In this document: positions 44,473 to 56,599 of the stretch, piece after piece
How the letters are laid out: every line of letters begins with the position of its first letter
How positions within the stretch are numbered: the first letter of the stretch is position 1
DNA from: Sphagnum compactum
Lineage: Eukaryota > Bryophyta > Sphagnopsida > Sphagnales
Direction: 5' to 3'
Assembly (NCBI GenBank): GCA_965153455.1
Contig: OZ234494.1
Location: 7,254,001 to 7,318,000 of the forward strand
Length of the DNA: 64,000 nucleotides
The notes under the pieces: generated by a model
Told to the model about the DNA's origin: nothing
Databases searched by the model: none
Seen by the model: only the letters and a program-made list of their open reading frames with translations
Translations under genes and position numbers: made by a program

Positions 44473-47400
44473 ATGAAACTATTGAGAACGTGTCAAGGAG
44501 CAGAAACACGGCAAACTGTTCCAATGCAACACTGGGAAGACATTTTACGACCAGCCTTACACTCTCAAGACATATTATCAACATCTGCATTTGAAGATGG
44601 TAAGGAAAAAATCACAATCTAATAGTATACCCTTATCTGTACTGAGAGGTCTCTGAAGGTGATTATATTGCTCTGATACATTGTGTGAGCAACTCTCACA
44701 ATATCATGACTGCACTCATTGTGATGCAGCCACCTTCAAAGGTGTTGTTGTGGAAACTTCTCTGCAATATGGATACCGGAGGTCCCTGGAAAATTGCAAT
44801 TCCAGGGACCTCCAAGATCTACAATCTCACTGCAGAGCTCCACAAACTGAAATTGTGTTTGTGTTTGCAATTTTGTGCATAATGAATGAAGGTGATCTGC
44901 AGTGAGATTGTAGAGTCTTTGTTATAAGCTTGATTTTTTTCTCTGATGTCTGTCTTTGCGCGCATCTCTGCTAATTGTCAAACCTTAAACCCAGGCTGCA
45001 AGAATTTAGCAAATCCTTGGAGTCATGTTGTAAATCTGTTGTTGGAGGATTTTGGGTCAGATTTATGTAGTGCAATCTACCTCCCATTTTTCTGCAAGGC
45101 CATTTGGGACGTTTCTGTTTGAGAATCAAAGTCCAGCAAATATCTCATGTGGAACTTGCATTGATGCTTGTGTCCACTTTCATTGTAGCTGCTATTTTGT
45201 GGAAATTACTGGTCTCTTATCATCAATATTGTGGTCTAAAGTTTTTATCCTCCTACAATGTATGTGGATGCAGGCATTGAAAAGGGAGCTGTGTCAAGTG
45301 GCTTTCAGAAACTCCTAATTCCAATTGCAGCAAGCTTAAAAAAAAGTTTTTTAGGAGCACAGAAATGGACACTATCACAGATCACTGCTGGACTCTGGAA
45401 AGTGCATTGCCGGCATGTTCTTGAAAATGCCTGCGATTCTATTGCTGGCATTCCCGTTTCTAATCCGTGAGCTCTTCTTCTGCTTTCTGAAGTGTGTAGG
45501 AAATGGAATGAGTGGCATTTATAAGAAAAATGGCGTGCTTTTGGACATGAGATTTACCGTTAATTGCCAGAAAGTTTTTGATGAAATTTTATGTTTGATG
45601 ACTCTGGACAAGGTCACTCTGGGCATTCAATGGGCTAAAACTTTGAGGCACATGAGAGCTCAAATCACCTATTTTCAATGACAGTCCAAGTCTGGTTTCG
45701 AGCAAGTTGTTCATTTCAGACCACCTTTAGATGGAAAGTTGATGGTACAATTCTCTTGCAGGTTGGAACTGGAGGAAATGTTGGAATGGATTTACTGGGC
45801 TTTGGCGGCATACAAAAAAGATTCACAATCTCTTGCCACTTTCCTCCAGGTAAAATTGTGCATTTCAGTAGTGGTGTGATTTTTGTTGGTGAATTTTTTT
45901 GACAGGATTATATCTCCATGAACTTGTGTGATTCATGCAAGGTTCTCACCCACACTCCTCTGTAACCTCTGCATTTGTCACATCCTGTTTCCTAAGAAAT
46001 TGGGTCTTTGTTTGTAAATTCGAGTTGCTACTTCTTCTCAGAATCTCCCATCTAGATATGTTGGTCTTCGCATGCTAGATTATACTTGCTAGGGTTGCTG
46101 AGAAGAAAAAGGATTGGAAAATGCTGCAGATAAACGAGCAGGATGTGGTGAAAATGGTGCCAAAATCTGCAGTGTTGCAGCCAGCATATTTTGTGGCAAT
46201 CCACCATAAGCGCAAGAGTGTGGTGATGGGCATCCGAGGCACTAATACCACTTCTGACCTTCTCACAGACCTTCATTCTCACAGTGTGCCCTTTTGTGGG
46301 GGGTAAGGAGTATTCTCTTACCTTACATTATGCTCTTGGTTCACATTTTTCCTTCCAAATCTTAAACTACTAAGTATATGCCTACACTCTTTCATTTGAC
46401 TCTTGTATGCTCTTGTGTATATAAACAGGGTAGCACATGCAGGAATGCTAACATCAGCTCAGTGGCTTTTAAACCATGAAGCTGCCACATTATGCAACAT
46501 ACTTCTCAATCATTCGGTGGGTAAATTTCTTCCTTGTTTGTATATGGAACCAGTGCTTGCACATCTTTCTTTCCACTCTCACTGTATGGAGACCATGGAG
46601 ACCACTGTTGTGTATTCTGGAACCACAGTAGTTGGGTTTGTCTGCTCACTCTAAGAGCATTTGTCAAATGCTCTTCAAGCCTTGCATCTTATCTACGCTG
46701 TGATCCATATTATTTTGATTGTCTATGGGAAGAACTGTGTTTCATGCAATAACATTGACCATTTGATGGATGGACAATCTCTGACCAAGGAGTCCATCTC
46801 ATTTTCCCACTGCTAGCTCATTGGATGTTAATTGAACACACATGCATGAAAAGAATCGGGATGTGGATAGGTGTTCTTAGGATTTTGGATAGCTGGAGTA
46901 TTTGGAGGACTTTTAATTTTAAGTTGAAATTTTCTGAAGTTCTTGGAGAATGTTTAATGTTGTTTAGCAATGTTTCAGAAATGTTTGGAGTAATTGTAAT
47001 GTTTCTTTAGCAATGTTTCAGAACTTTTCTGGCTTTTCAGATATCTGGATGGGTGGACTGAGATGTTGCATTGTGGGAAGGCAGGGGTATAAATTGGTGC
47101 TAACAGGCCACTCACTTGGGGGCTCCATAGCTTCATTACTGACAATGCTAGTAAGGGAAACTGGTGGGGGTACTTATTCAACTAGCCTGAAAATTCGACC
47201 ATCAAAGATCTTTTGTTGGGGATATGGAAGTGCCCCATGTGTTGATCGAACTCTTGCCACCTCCGCCAATTTCATTTGCAATGTTGTCCTTCAGGTAATG
47301 TTTACTTTCATGAGCTTATGGAGCGTACAGAGTGTGTTTATCTGCCTATTATCTGGGGCCAGGACTAGTTCCACGTCATGGCGGAGAATATTTATTCTTT

Positions 47401-48943
47401 AAGACTTGGAAATCTGAAAATTAGACTGTGTACTCCACTATTAAATCCACCATTACATATATTGCAGTTCAATGGATAGTCACCATCAAATCCTTGGCAA
47501 TGAACTACAATTCAAGCAGAAGGGAGACTTTGAATCCAAAGTACACTGGCTAAATTGTCTGTCATAAATCGTAATGCTGGCTAAATTTCTCTAATTTCGC
47601 CTGCAATTTTCTTTGACTTTCATACCTGGACTGGAGGGTAATATCATGTTTTGAGAGAGTGTATCAAAATTAAGCACTTACTACAATAGGATGGGTTTTT
47701 CCCCTCCAGAGTTCTGTGTTTGTCCAATGTGCTTTTTCAGCTTAGCACAATGAGTGGGATTTGTGGAACAGGATGATCTAGTAGCACGATTGAGCCCTGC
47801 TTCAATTGAGGTTCTACGCAGAGAAATTCAGGATACAGGATGGTGTGTACATGTTCCCTGAACCCTTGCATGTATTCTGTGACTTCAGATTTGTATAGCA
47901 CTGTGGTTTGAAGTCAGGTGGTGGTTCATGTTGCAGAGTAGTGTGCAGACATATAATAGGGTGTTCATAATTGGTGAAAAATAGATGTCAACAATATATT
48001 TGTGCAAATTTTACATGAATTTGCTTCACAGTATTACATGTCTGCACATTATGAGAGTGTCGCCTAATATCCTGCTTCAATGCATTGCTGAATTATTTCA
48101 ATTCTTAGTAATATTTTGGTTCTTCCCTTTACTGGATGGTTCTTCCAGGAGTGATGCGCTGAAGGAGGGGCGGATAAAGACAATTGTTGAGAAACTTGAA
48201 AAAGCAGAGTTGGGAGCCTTCAATATGGAGACTCTCATGGTTACGAAAAATCGTATTCTCTCACAGGTTGCAACTGTTGCAGGAAGACAAAGTTGCTCCC
48301 CTGTAAATACTGTGCAGAACTTTGTTTACACTGGAGATGATGTTTCAAGTAGCATCGCTTCAAGTAGTCTGATTTCAACCTCTTCAACCCATGGTATGAG
48401 CCCATGCTTCTCCATTCACTGTGGTTTGAAACAGTTTGGCGAAATTCCTAACTATTGTTGTCGTAGTGCTCCCAGTTTTGTTAATAGCTTGGTTGGTTCT
48501 GCTTGTATTACACAGCAAGGAGCCATCTAAATTGGTCCTCAAGAGAACACACGGGCATTTCGGAAATGATTGAAGCTGGAATGTCCAACAATAAGATAAA
48601 TTTAGAAAGGCGACGCCATTATCTTCCGGGTATCCTGTACCATATCATGCGTAAACAATCAGAAGCAGAGTCATCATATTCATCAACAACAGTGCATACA
48701 CCTCCACATGTTTGTCAGAATTCTCTGAAAGCCCCGACAAAAATGTCAGCAGCAGGCTCACGATACGTTGTAATTCGAGCAACAGATCCAACATCTCGAT
48801 TTGGTAGAATTGTACTATCAAATACTATACTTTCGGACCACAGCTGTTTCCAGTATATTGAGGGCATGTCAGATGCTTTGAATACAGCACATGACTCATG
48901 GACTCCTCACCATTTGTTGAGCAACATATGCTTCTGGAAGTGA
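44473..48943 (+). CDS. Class-3 (diacylglycerol-lipase-like) lipase, nine exons
   Basis: Alpha/beta-hydrolase expected to hydrolyse mono- or diacylglycerols. Exons: 44473..44599, 45274..45466, 45762..45849, 46079..46302, 46429..46516, 47085..47294, 47772..47842, 48149..48393, 48516..48943; all junctions are GT-AG and phases agree, giving 557 residues. The nucleophile elbow GHSLGG puts Ser at residue 250; the likely acid is in VVLQDDLVARLSP (residues 311-312) and the likely His is residue 524 in ILSDHSC. Other family blocks are VVMGIRGTNTTSDLLTDL, WGYGSAPCVD and VVIRATDPTSRFGRIVLS. No membrane span or signal peptide is seen, unlike animal DAGL, so it is probably soluble or peripheral. Residues about 355-440 are a Ser-rich, poorly conserved insert. 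The first ATG lies 8 nt after a telo-box-like run; an upstream coding exon cannot be excluded. The fourth exon start (46079) is the least certain boundary. Confidence 0.87.
44778..44914 (+). repeat. Hairpin and long inverted repeat in lipase intron 1
   Basis: GGAGGTCCCTGGAA (44778..44791) is followed after 8 bases by its exact complement (44800..44813). Just downstream TCTACAATCTCACTGCAGA (44818..44836) has a perfect 19-base inverted partner at 44896..44914. The pair could be a foldback mobile element relic or a structured intron segment. Confidence 0.7.
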
Positions 48944-48949
48944 GACAGT

Positions 48950-51900
48950 AAGTTTTCGTAACTCTCTTTCATTTGCTCTTGATAATGACTTTAGTGTTGC
49001 AACTTTCTTGAGTGTATACATTGTTTTACTTCACCATGGATCACAGGTGGCCCCATGTAAATTCCTGAGGTCACACTATCCTTTGTAACAACTGGGGTCA
49101 CTAATCACAGGTGACCTGAGTGCAGTCAAAGAAGAAAGTAAAAACATAGGTAGGTTGCAATGGGTGGAATTTGGGAGGCCCAAAGATGATGGTTTGCTTC
49201 TTTTCTAACATTACGGGAAAACCCATTGAAGATTTTATGGCGAAACCCACATCCATGTCATTGGTATTCCAAATCCTTCGGACTTGGAACTCAAAATTAG
49301 ATAACTGATGCTTGGTTGATTTATGACATGTAAATGCCTGCTGGATTTTCTTTGGTGTAATATGACTTGTGAAGCTATGTTGTTACAGGCCATAATATTT
49401 TGCCCACAACAACAGCAGGCGATTACATTTAATCTGCAGGCTTTATGCTTTTGGTAAAGTCCACTACTCCCATTCCCCTGCCCACTTCTTTTGGTAGGAG
49501 TTTAAAAGAAAGTCCACAGGTTTTTTATGCTGGTCTAATTCCTTTGATAACCTTGTCCCACGCACATTAAACAAATGCTTGTAATTCACATCACCAATAC
49601 TTTCAGTTTTTTTAATGGATGGTAAATTTGAAGTACAACCCAACCTCTGTCTTGTCCTTTGGATTGTATTGAATTCCATGATTGTGATTGGCATTTCTTT
49701 GGTGGCAAAATGCATTCATCCTGGCATCCTGGCAAACCTCAAAAAAAAAATTGGGAATGGTTTTTTTTCCCATCCCAAATTCCTTGTGCTTTAAATTGTG
49801 TCAACTTATCAGACAAAAGAAAAAACTGGGGAAATGTTCATCACATTTGGACTGAACTTCTAATTGAGGGTAGTTTTCTCACCAGATTAAAAAAATTGTT
49901 TGGACAATTTTCTAGAAACCTTAGTGTAGTAATGAATGCTAAAAGATGGACAAAGGAAAAACACTGAAACATTGTGATCTTGAAACATTGTCTTATGTTA
50001 TTCTCATTGTGTCTTTTATTGTGTTTATTGTGCACTACAATTATTTGGCCAGGCCACACAATGTCGAAAACAAGTTCAATATTGGAAAAGCTGAACTTGG
50101 GTATGTGATGTTGGAGACCGACCTTACATGAGGACATCAAAAAATCACTTGACATTTTGTGTGAGAATCACTTCAACAGTAAATATTGTCATTCATACCA
50201 TCTATGACTCAATACATGATTTGTACGTGTGATTAGGTGTTAATATTGTTGCACTTTGATGGGTAGCTCAGTTGTGTTTGAGGATGTTATGTCATTTTCC
50301 TTTATAATGGCAATAAGGGGGGGGGGGGGGTGGGGAGTGACGGATATTAATTAGTTGTGCGGAACCCCAAAGTTCAATTTTTTTCCTTTTATGATGTGCA
50401 TTTTTGGTTGGTCCATCACAAAAAAAAAACCTTAATCAAACTTTCGATAGTTCTAAAAGAAATATGTTACAATGTCCTCCTTTGGGTTGGTTATATAAGT
50501 TACAAGAATAGAACTTAGGACAAAGGATACGGGATAAAGTGAGGAGTTATTGGGAACATGTTGGGGAACACATTGGAAACTTGGGGAACATATTGATGGG
50601 AACACATTCTTTGCCATTTTTGCCCTAGGCTAATGGGTAGGGGCATGAACCATGGGTGTGTGTTATAAGTACCATGATACGTTTGTCATAAATTATGTTA
50701 TGTTAGAAATGCTGGCATCTTCAAAATGTATTAATTATTTGGTAAGCCATGTGCTGAAGCCGCCCATGTACTCCCAATATTAGACTTTGTCATGGTTATA
50801 CAACTGTAAGAATAACAACTTCATGGCCATATATATAGGCTAATAATATTCATGTTTTCTGTTTTGGCAAAAAGTTGCCACTTGGTGACAAAAAAAAAAG
50901 TTCATGGGACTGATATGAAGGATTTTTGTGAAAAAAAACTCACCAAACTTGCCAGATTTTGAGGAAATACATTTATGGAATTGCCATATTTAAACAATAG
51001 GTTTCAGCATGTTGCCAAAATAAAGCAGGATTCCAAATTTGGCTACTTCCTCTTGTGAATGGTTGCCCATGTGGCAATATCCCAAAGTTGAGAGGAAAAA
51101 AAGCCTTGGTTACAACCACTTGTAATATGGAAAAATGTGTACTTTTATAATTCTAAACCTAATGAAAATAATATTTAAAAAATGATGATTTCACTAAAAA
51201 CATTTAGAATATGAAATTTGAATTAATGTAAATTTGTAAAACATATGTTTTTTCATTTCTATTTTTTGAGTTCCTTACAACAGCATTTGACATGAAAAGC
51301 TTGAATTTGGTGGGAATGTATAATAATACATCATCAAACTTTGTACTACACATTTAAAAATCATTATTTTGAACTGCAAGGAAGAAGTTTGAAAGCCATT
51401 TAACAGCTGAAGCATTATTGTTTACAATAACTTTTTAATGAAGGCCATTATGTTGTTTTTGTTTTGGATTCATTTGCACAAGTACGATAGTTTGAAGTTC
51501 ATATTATAAAATTGTATTCTAACATGCTTTTGACACATTTGTACTTCCTAAAGTCATGTGTAAATCACTTCAGAATTTCATATGTAGTTGAACACAATTG
51601 ATGATTGAAAATTGAAAACTATGGCATGCAATGGTTTGCAAAATATAGACCAAACCAATGTTGGATTGGTATATAGGTTGTGTACTCAGATATCAATTCA
51701 GGTATCAATATGAATATGAAAATACTTGACCCGTCGGGTATGGCTTGCTCATCGTATTGTGGTTGAGACCATATTGCCATGGTATGTGAAAATTGGGTAT
51801 TTCAATTCATATTAGATTCAACTCCTAACAACATTTTAGGTACTTTGATCTATTCATACACAACTATTTATGAGCATCAATGCCATGGTATGAGTATCAA

Positions 51901-53760
51901 CTTTTTTAGGGTGTAAGGTGTGAGTTATAAATTGTAAGCTATATTTTTTTTCAGCATGGCGGGAAATTGTTACATTATAACCAAGGGTGGTTCTTCAATG
52001 TTGATAGTCTTTGCTTATGATCAATGATGCATTAGTGATGAATATACGACCTCTTCAAATCAAAGTTGTCATAATATTTTTTTTTGTCAATTATTGTATA
52101 TGACTTATCAAGTGATGATTTTTTTTTCCAACTTGGGATTTACATGTGTAGATGAATTTTATTAATTTTATGCCTTTATAATATTAAAATTTTCCAACTT
52201 AGCAGCTTTAGCCTTTGATCAATGATGCATTTGTAATGATTTTGGGACTACAAATCAATTTTGTTGTGACCAATCCTTTGTTGGTTTTTTTTAGGGTTCA
52301 TCAAGGATTTTTTCTTTTCAACTTCTGCAAAAAGTTGCACTTTTTTTGTGGCATCACACATTTCAATACCATGATACTCATACCATGGTGTGAAAATTGT
52401 AAACTTCGTACATATTGATACCACCTGGTATGAGTTTTCATATTTTTGCCTCAATACCCATACTACCATGGTATACAAATTTCAAAAAAAGTCAAATACC
52501 CATACAAGATGGGTATGTTAAAAATCAATACCAATCCAACACTAGACCAAACCGTCTTAGACATCATGGTTCAAACATAGGTCAAATCATACAATATTTA
52601 ATATAAGAAAAATGGTGAATAATAGTCGACATTGCAAGAACATGGCAAATCATGAAAATCCACAACATGATCTCAATATTAGCCATTTATGTTACTTGCA
52701 ATTTAGATAAAGCAAACACCGAGCTATTAAAGAGCCCCAAAGCAAAATGGAAAAAATGAAAAGAAAAACCCAATTGTAAATCTAGTGAGTCCAAGTGCTT
52801 TTGTTTTTGGCAACAGGTACAAAGCCTTTATTTTATTTTATTTTATTTTGGGAAAAATGGCACATTGTTGCCACATTATGAATAATTTTTTTTGAATTAG
52901 CCATATTTAGACAATAGCTTCTAGCATGTTGCCAACATATAGTATGATTCCGAAACTTTTCTTATTTTCTTTTCTAATATGTAGCCAAATTTTACAAAGT
53001 CCTCTTTTGGACGATTGCCAACCCACCTACCTCACAATTTTGAAAGAAAAAAAGTCACTGCTAGGGACCAAAATTTGGTAGCTAAAAATTTGCAAGGTCG
53101 ACATCATATCTTCTTGAGTTCAGATAGGTTGGGTGACACTAATCTTAGGTCAATTCAAAATAACCCCCTTTCCCCCCACCCTTTCAAAGAGGCAAAACTT
53201 TTCACATTCAACTTCACAATTAGTACGAGGGACAAGCTTTACTTAGTTACTCAAACCTGCATCAAACCAACCAACAAGTTGAAACTCCAAGAGCTAATCG
53301 AATTTAGTCACGTCTATGCAGGTGACCATATCTTCCAAATACGAGATCCAAACTGACGGACAAGAAGCCGCAAATTTGAGAGGCCAAAAAGAATGTTTGT
53401 CCTTATTGCATAGGTCAAAAAGAAATAACCTAACCTGGTACCAACTGGCAACCAACTAACCCTACCTACTTCACCGCTTCCTCAGGAAAGGTAAAAATAG
53501 GCGATACAAAGTCACAAACACAAAACCCTTTCGCCATGCACTGCAAATGGAGTAATTAGTAATTTCCCGGTACCTACGGCATAGAAATCGTCGACAATTT
53601 CGGTGTGGTAGGTGGAAAGTGGGATTACATAGCTTGACTTTTCTTTTACTTAAATGTGTATAATTGTCTTCACGTCCGATACGTTCGGAGCACTAATACG
53701 TTCCCAGGTGTATGGAACCCCCCGTTGAGAACGTCGCGACGGATGTTCCCATCTCCCACG
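48950..53760. other. Lipase 3' flank and AT-rich spacer without a recognisable gene
   Basis: The first few hundred bases are presumably the lipase 3'UTR. After that AT-rich DNA; CCATGGTATG-type words recur between 51780 and 52480 (ATACCATGG and complement), hinting at an old inverted or dispersed repeat. D2 copy at 50390..50650. Confidence 0.5.
50390..50650 (+). repeat. Dispersed repeat family D2, copy
   Basis: Same block order as 3205..3600, with GGGAACATGTTGGGGAACAC. A poly-G run (50318..50334) lies just upstream. Confidence 0.7.
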
Positions 53761-53815
53761 TATGAGCTTGCGGTGTTGTGCAAGGCTGCCGCGCGCACTG
53801 TGTTTTTCTGCAGCC

Positions 53816-54943
53816 ATGGTGTCTTCGCGCTCTAGCTATGGCTGCTCTTGCGTTCTTGTCATGTGCGTGTGCGTTTTTCTCACACTTATCGTCTCAGTCG
53901 CGGTTGCTGTTCCGGGATCAGGTAAAAATTTCTTTGGATTCTGGAACATTGTGCGCAGCACTATGTTATGCTATAATATTCGGTTACATGACTAGTCAGT
54001 TGTGCAGGGTTAGTCTTCTTTACTAAAACAATATTCCTGGTGCAGATCGGTTTGAGAGTAGCGATTCATGAGTCCTTTGCACGATGAAAGGCTTCGGCGT
54101 CTTATTTACTAAAAAAATATTGTCGCCGCAGATCGGTTTAAGCTTAGTGATTTCTTGAGTCCTTTGCACGATAAAAAAAGCTTCGGGGTGGCGAAGTTTC
54201 TTTTGCTACTAGTAAGCAATTGGTCTCCATTTTTGTAAGGAAATCCAGCTCCGGATAACTTCAACTCGGACTCCTCGTCTTTCTCCGTAAATTTAGATGT
54301 TCGATGCGTGAACTTTCTCTGTATGTTTGGCCCCCTGACGAACTTGTTTTCGCAGGGATCCTGCAAGATCCTCTTACATTCGAAGATTCTACTTACATCT
54401 GTTTGATTTTGGTGGCCACAGACTGATTCTTTGGTCGATGAAGCAGTAGCCTGCCGAGATCGTTGTATCCTGGTTAATTCCTCCAGGTTTATCGTTTGTC
54501 ATCATCATTTTATACTAATCTTTCCGTGTGTTGCTGGCAGACGTGACAAAAGGAGCGAAGAGGTATCATCTCCGCGGCGATCATCTGGTACGTTATGTAC
54601 GCTTCCTGTTCCACGAGAGAGATGCGAGAATAGTAATTTAACTCACGTTACAAGTTCGACATGTCCGACGTAATTACTACATTTTCATCCTGTAGTTATT
54701 GATCACGGTTAATTCGCGACGACGGTCATGCAGAAACCCGCGTACGATGTGGAGATGATTGGGGATATATCAAAAGAATCAGCGCCGATGATCACGGGTG
54801 TTGAGGTCCGGGCTCGCCGATTGGAGGAGATGATGGTCCAAGAAGGCCGAGAGACGCTGCAGATGACCAACGACTATGCATCAGGCAGCTGCACTGCATT
54901 TGCCAACTCAAAGCATGATCCCACTCCCAATTGTACTCCTTAG
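53816..54943 (+). CDS. Candidate PSY-like tyrosine-sulfated peptide precursor, five exons
   Basis: Small secreted-peptide precursor. Model exons 53816..53921, 54132..54211, 54422..54486, 54541..54562 and 54734..54943 are all GT-AG with matching phases and give 160 residues. The N-terminus is Ser/Cys-rich followed by a hydrophobic run (VFLTLIVSVAVAV, residues about 20-33), as in a signal peptide. The C-terminus holds NDYASG...ANSKHDPTP, close to the PSY consensus (DY, AN, HDP, P), where TPST sulfates the Tyr next to Asp; an Arg-rich RARRLEEMM stretch lies before it as in other propeptides. Oddities: eight residues separate DY from AN instead of the usual four, a Cys sits in the motif, and a 22-nt micro-exon is needed. 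The ATG at 53816 has a good context (GCAGCCATGG); one at 53762 is also in frame. Last exon and signal exon are firmer than the middle ones. Confidence 0.5.
54014..54195 (+). repeat. Tandem duplication containing exon 2 of the PSY-like gene
   Basis: Two ~85-bp units run from TTTACTAAAA through an AG acceptor, ATCGGTTT, GAGTCCTTTGCACGAT and CTTCGG. The second unit (54097..54195) supplies an open exon; the first (54014..54096) has lost one base after GATT and would shift frame and stop. Confidence 0.75.
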
Positions 54944-55217
54944 AGTTAAAATCTGAAGGAGCAGATTGATCAAGGAGCTGGACGTGCATCAAGGTACTCC
55001 TGCACTAGGAATTTCATGAGATTCGCATATACAACATAGTATTACTGTATGTACAACAGGAGAGTTTTCATCAGCGTAGTTTATGTTGTCAAACTTGCAG
55101 AATATTTGTGTCCAGCAAACTGAGATATTCAACAGCAGAGTTGTGTGTGAGCCGCAGCCGTTTGATCACATCACAGATCCACTGGACTGATCATCGGCAA
55201 TGAGAAGGTCTTTACCA

Positions 55218-55480
55218 GTGTTGGGGCGGGTACCTGGTTTGGATGGAGGGTTACAATCATTGGTTACGGTTAGTAAAATCCGAACTGGAACCAGGTCTGA
55301 TTTTTGGAACTGGTTCTCGAACTGGAACTGAAATGTGTCTCTTAGAAGAAGTCTATATTAGTGTTGGGCAGGAGGTACCTGGTTTGGAGGGTTACAATAA
55401 TAGTCCATTCGTGTTACTAAAATCCAACCTGATATTTGGAACCGACTTTAGAAGAAATGTACGTCTTTGAAGAAGTAAAT
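55218..55480 (+). repeat. Two direct ~130-bp copies downstream of the PSY-like gene
   Basis: Both units read GTGTTGGG..GG..GTACCTGGTTTGGA, GGGTTACAAT, then TAAAATCC-AACTGG and end in AGAAGAAGT/AGAAGAAATG. The units start near 55218 and 55358. Confidence 0.7.
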
Positions 55481-55489
55481 GAGGTACCT

Positions 55490-55650
55490 CCCAAGTTCAA
55501 TTTTTTTCTTTTCGATGAGCAAAAAAAATGATTGGCCCATCAATCAAAAAAATGAAAGTATGGAGGCTCCCCAAAATAGAAGGTTCTATTTTGAAGTACA
55601 GAGTTCCTCCCCTTTGGCTCACATATTTATCTATGAAACAAGGTAATTTG
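55490..55650 (+). repeat. Partial D2-like repeat
   Basis: CAAGTTCAATTTTTTTCTTT followed by GATTGGCCCATCA parallels 50368..50420. The rest diverges. Confidence 0.45.
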
Positions 55651-56139
55651 TTTTGTTTTGTTTTGTCAGGCTGAGATCCCCGTAACCACTATGCTTTATG
55701 TCCCGCTCCTGCTGGTATCTTGAGAAAGCTCTAGATGAATGCATTGACTTGGTGACAAAGCTATTTGATTATCGAACCATTTTCTCAATGAAAACTAAAT
55801 AAAGTCAAAACTGAAAACTGTATGGAAATTTGAGGGCAGATTGAATAGAGTCTATTTCATAGTTTTCAGAGCTAAGGTGTGGAAGATATACTTTTTTGAG
55901 TGGATTTTGTTGCTGGAAATTCAAACACATTGCAAAAATTGGGTTTGAAAGGAAAAGTCAGTTGAGCACTCAATTTGGTCTCGCTTGGGCCATCTCGACA
56001 TGCTACAATAATAATATAGGTGAAAGGAGGACAACAGTTGCCAAAGCATATGGGATAAAAGTGAAGTGAGTTACTATTGGTAACTCTATGCTTTGATCCC
56101 TGGAAAAAGAAAAGAGAACGAAAAAAAAAGCTTGCAAGC

Positions 56140-56290
56140 GGAAAGTGAACAGTGGACAGTCCACCCTTCACACCAAACACAACTTGAAAAAAAAAATTAC
56201 CTCCCCCTCCCACTCACCCCTCACCCACAAGATAAAAAGGGAGGCCCCTTCACTCCATGACATGACTTCTCATTGGCTGGATGGTAATTA
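56140..56290 (+). repeat. Partial C-rich D2-like repeat
   Basis: A-rich then C-rich stretch ending in CTCATTGGCTGGATGG resembles the ends of the copies at 7740 and 10690. It lies just beyond the 3' end of the LINE relic. Confidence 0.4.
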
Positions 56291-56599
56291 TATTACTAAT
56301 ATTGGCTGCCACTATTTTTGGTCAGGACTAAAAGCCCTACGTTGCGACAAACTTTCTCAGCTGCCAAGCCAGATTCTTCTATCAATTTTAGAATTTTTCT
56401 TCAGCTACTTTGTTCAGAGCTGAATCTCCTACAGCCTGTTATTCACCGAACAACTAGACTGGCTTTAAACTTGTTAATTTCTTTTCTTCTTATATGTAAA
56501 TCATGTAATCTAATTTTGAAACATAAGAATCTGTCAGATACAGAATTGCAAGCTGCCAGCTGACTAAATTTGATCCATTTCATGACCACAGGTTGCGCT

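Noticed and set aside
48394-48533. Read-through extension of lipase exon 8 to a stop at 48531
   Set aside because: A GTATGA donor at 48394 and an ACACAG acceptor at 48515 restore the conserved C-terminal lipase sequence in phase.
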